41,468 nt of DNA from Hellea sp. (GTDB taxonomy: Bacteria; Pseudomonadota; Alphaproteobacteria; Caulobacterales; Maricaulaceae), in contig JAHDBU010000006.1 of the NCBI GenBank assembly GCA_020630275.1, positions 1 through 41,468 on the forward strand, given 5' to 3'. The position numbers were made by a program, and so were the translations under genes. Under the pieces are notes generated by a model. It searched no databases and had not been told where the DNA came from. It saw only the letters and a program-made list of their open reading frames with translations. This document shows, piece after piece, positions 39,901-41,468 of the stretch. Numbering within the stretch: position 1 is the first letter of the stretch; the number at the start of each line of letters is the position of its first letter.

Positions 39901-41468
39901 ATGATTGCCCGCTTCCGGAACGCCACGCCCGGCGTAACACTCATCTCCCCGCCGCCACACCACGACATCTACTCCATCGAAGATTTGGCGCAGCTCATCT
40001 ATGATCTCAAACAGATCAACCCAACGGCGCGCGTCTGCGTGAAGCTTGTGGCCTCATCCGGTGTCGGTACGATTGCTGCTGGCGTTGCCAAAGCGAAGGC
40101 CGACACTATTCTCATTGCTGGCCACAATGGAGGCACAGGCGCGTCGCCCAACACATCGCTGAAATATGCGGGCATGCCTTGGGAACTCGGCCTCTCCGAA
40201 GCCCATCAAATATTGACCCTGAACAATCTGCGTGATCAAGTCACTTTGCGGACCGATGGTGGCCTCAAGACCGGTCGCGACATTGTCATCGCCGCCATGC
40301 TCGGCGCCGAAGAATACGGCATTGGAACCCTTAGCCTTGTGGCTATGGGCTGTATCATGGTGCGTCAGTGCCACTCAAATACTTGCCCGGTCGGCGTCTG
40401 TGTTCAGGACCCGCGCCTGCGCGAGAAATTTACCGGCACGCCAGACAAAGTCATCAACCTCATGAGTTTCATCGCTGAGGAAGTGCGCGAAATTCTGGCT
40501 GAGCTCGGGGCGGAACGCCTTGAGGACATCATCGGACGCACAGACCTACTGACACAGGTTTCACGGGGGGCTGTGCACCTAGACGATCTGGACCTCAACC
40601 CAATCCTGGCGCGCGTCGATAACCGCCCTGTTGTTGACACCCGCCACCAACGCATCGAAGTGCCAGACGGGCTCGACCCATTGATTATACAAGACGCGGC
40701 GCAATTCTTTGAACGAAATGAAAAAACAGCCCTAACCTATACGGTCCAAAATGTGCATCGTGCTGTGGGGACGCGCACTTCCTCCAAGATTTACCAGACT
40801 TACGGGGACGCCCATTTGCCACCAGGCCACCTGACTATCCGCCTGCGCGGTTCGGCTGGACAAAGCCTTGGCGCGTTTGGTGTCAAAGGCCTGCGTTTAG
40901 TCGTGGACGGCGACGCCAATGACTATGTCGGAAAAGGCCTGTCCGGCGCAGAGATTATCGTTGCGCCGCAAGGTCGCTCACCTATTAACGCACATCTTTC
41001 GGCTATCGTTGGGAATACCTGTCTCTACGGAGCCACGGCTGGCACGCTGCTAGCGGCCGGACGCGCCGGTGAACGCTTTGCAGTACGTAATTCAGGCGCA
41101 CGGGCCGTTGTCGAAGGCTGCGGCACGAATGGCTGTGAATATATGACCGGCGGGACGGTCGTTATTCTCGGCGCGGTCGGCGATAATTTCGGGGCCGGTA
41201 TGTCCGGCGGCATGGCCTATGTTTATGATCCGGAAAACCGTTTCGAAACGGCGGTCAATCCAGACATGGTCGTATGGCAGCGTTTTGGCACGGAATACTG
41301 GGAACAAGACTGCAGAGTCCTCATTGAGCAACATGCCCGCATGACGGGTTCCGAGTTCTCACAAAAGCTCTTATTGGAGTGGGAACTGGAACGCGGACAT
41401 TTCTGGCAGATCATTCCGAAAGAAATGCTGAGCCGATTGGAACAGCCTCTATCCGAGGCGGCGGAGTA
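36955..41468 (+). CDS. gltB: Glutamate synthase (NADPH) large subunit (last stop base outside window)
   Basis: This gene is not in the ORF track because its stop is cut. Translation from the ATG at 36955 gives 1504 codons and then TA at the edge, so a TAA or TAG is very likely. The N-terminal glutaminase nucleophile is Cys30 (EHDACGVGLV) after a propeptide, and the IYHQRYSTNTFPQW motif follows. The central and FMN-binding domains have PPPHHDIYSIEDLAQL, SGVGTIAAGVAKAKAD and GHNGGTGASP. The 3Fe-4S Cys are in CIMVRQCHSNTCPVGVC. The C-terminal beta-helix carries GCGTNGCEYMTGGTVVILG. It makes glutamate from glutamine and 2-oxoglutarate. Confidence 0.97.
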   Translation, partial: MSSWKDTYEKNRDLLIEAGAYDPADEHDACGVGLVASIDGTPRRDVVEMSIQALKNVWHRGAVDADGKTGDGAGIRLDIAQEFFKAQVERTGHKAGNSKIAVGMIFLPRTDFGAQEEARTIVESELLREGFYIYGWRQVPINIDVIGEKAQATRPAIEQVMFRDSRGRKGDKLERELYIIRRRIEKRVIAAAIPSFYICSLSVQTIIYKGMFLAEDIDAFYPDLKDDRFVSRAAIYHQRYSTNTFPQWWLAQPFRMLAHNGEINTVKANTNFMKNHEIKMASSAFGDRAGDVKPIIQKGSSDSAALDAVFELLVRAGRIAPLAKTLLIPEAYSKRGDLMPDSWRKLYEYCNGVMEPWDGPAALAAYDGRWCMAGLDRNGLRPMRYAITEDGILAVGSETGMCPISEAVIQKKGFIKPGRIIAVDLEEGKFYHSSEILDKMASERPYAKWLEKVVNLDEKLDGPEPAPELSGEDLIRRQFACGQTLEDMELILTPMAENGKESVGSMGDDTPLAVLSDMYRPLSHYFRQKFSQVTNPPIDPLRETRVMGLKTRFRNLRNILSDGEAQTKEMLVLDSPVMTNGMYARFMDMFGKNSHVVDCTFEKPVEDIRAGRTLKLALDRIRSDAEQAVRDGNENIIITDKSVCEDKPAMPIILCVGAIHSHLVNKGLRSSCSIIVQSAECLDTHYYAVLIGAGATAINAYMAQDSLTDRVNRGLLDMDADTAAKQYKKAIEAGLLKIISKLGISVISSYRGGNNFEALGLSRSLVGECFPGMTSRISGIGLAGLEKKLLEIHEKAYDPSVITLPVGGLYRVRAKSERHAYTADMIHMLQEAVTRGDYELYKRYAEVVNNQSPIQIRDLMDILPLDKPVPLRNVQSVNEIRRRFCTPGMSLGALSPEAHGTLNIAMNRIGAKSVSGEGGEDRSRYKPLPNGDNPNSAVKQIASGRFGVTAEYLNQCREIEIKVAQGAKPGEGGQLPGFKVTEMIARFRNATPGVTLISPPPHHDIYSIEDLAQLIYDLKQINPTARVCVKLVASSGVGTIAAGVAKAKADTILIAGHNGGTGASPNTSLKYAGMPWELGLSEAHQILTLNNLRDQVTLRTDGGLKTGRDIVIAAMLGAEEYGIGTLSLVAMGCIMVRQCHSNTCPVGVCVQDPRLREKFTGTPDKVINLMSFIAEEVREILAELGAERLEDIIGRTDLLTQVSRGAVHLDDLDLNPILARVDNRPVVDTRHQRIEVPDGLDPLIIQDAAQFFERNEKTALTYTVQNVHRAVGTRTSSKIYQTYGDAHLPPGHLTIRLRGSAGQSLGAFGVKGLRLVVDGDANDYVGKGLSGAEIIVAPQGRSPINAHLSAIVGNTCLYGATAGTLLAAGRAGERFAVRNSGARAVVEGCGTNGCEYMTGGTVVILGAVGDNFGAGMSGGMAYVYDPENRFETAVNPDMVVWQRFGTEYWEQDCRVLIEQHARMTGSEFSQKLLLEWELERGHFWQIIPKEMLSRLEQPLSEAAE

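Noticed and set aside
1-41468. CRISPR array, prophage, insertion sequence, tRNA or toxin-antitoxin locus
   Set aside because: No repeat-spacer pattern, transposase, integrase, tRNA-like cloverleaf or toxin partner was seen. The small RHH protein is paired with SPFH and DUF4177 genes, not a toxin.

Overview
The window looks like a core-chromosome segment of an alphaproteobacterium of the Caulobacter/Maricaulis/Hyphomonas type. Supporting signs are a Caulobacter-order Tad/Cpa pilus locus, an alphaproteobacterial-style DnaX that lacks the zinc cysteines, an SRP RNA gene beside dnaX, NADPH-type gltDB, and three perfect TTAA-N7-TTAA palindromes (the CtrA recognition pattern) in intergenic DNA. Base composition is moderate (roughly half G+C by eye). 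The genus cannot be fixed from sequence alone. No tRNA, rRNA, insertion sequence, prophage or CRISPR was seen.

Layout. 1-6.5 kb: a truncated gamma-glutamyltransferase gene, the SRP RNA-dnaX-ybaB unit, nudC, and a kdsB-pheA-YHS lipoprotein operon. 6.6-11.4 kb: a membrane-anchored cytochrome c with an amphipathic repeat tail, a MarR-NlpC/P60 pair, an unusual acyltransferase-3 membrane protein and an M17 aminopeptidase. 11.5-23.9 kb: the Tad pilus island. It holds tadD on + converging on flp-cpaA-cpaB-cpaC-cpaD-cpaE-cpaF-tadB-tadC on -, plus a divergent + unit with a stand-alone secretin N-domain protein, tadE and tadF. 23.9-28.8 kb: a tyrosine phosphatase and a split class I ribonucleotide reductase (nrdA, an unknown outer-membrane protein gene, nrdB). 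nrdA and nrdB each carry tandem NrdR-like boxes 31 bp apart. 29-35.1 kb: a GT4 glycosyltransferase, an SPFH/RHH/DUF4177 operon, an exported methyltransferase-like lipoprotein, DUF1993, and uppP plus a serine hydrolase. 35.1-41.5 kb: a long AT-rich regulatory region, then gltD-gltB. gltB lacks only its last base in this window.

How the genes work together. The Tad locus encodes a nearly complete pilus machine: pilin and prepilin peptidase, the CpaB/C/D outer-membrane channel, the CpaE localisation ATPase, the CpaF motor, the TadB/TadC platform, the TadD pilotin-like lipoprotein and the TadE/F pseudopilins. A strong terminator after flp probably separates abundant pilin mRNA from lower machine mRNA. 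The nrd genes appear to be under NrdR, and the CtrA-type sites near nrdA, the outer-membrane gene and gltD suggest cell-cycle control of deoxynucleotide and nitrogen supply.

I did not find a wholly new multi-gene defence or mobile system. The most interesting signals are compact-genome tricks. Six of seven convergent gene pairs end within 1 nt of each other or overlap. One terminator is encoded inside the opposing gene. One terminator stem doubles as a ribosome-binding site. dnaX has an in-phase A7 slippery site with an immediate -1 stop. Several palindromic operators have no assigned regulator.
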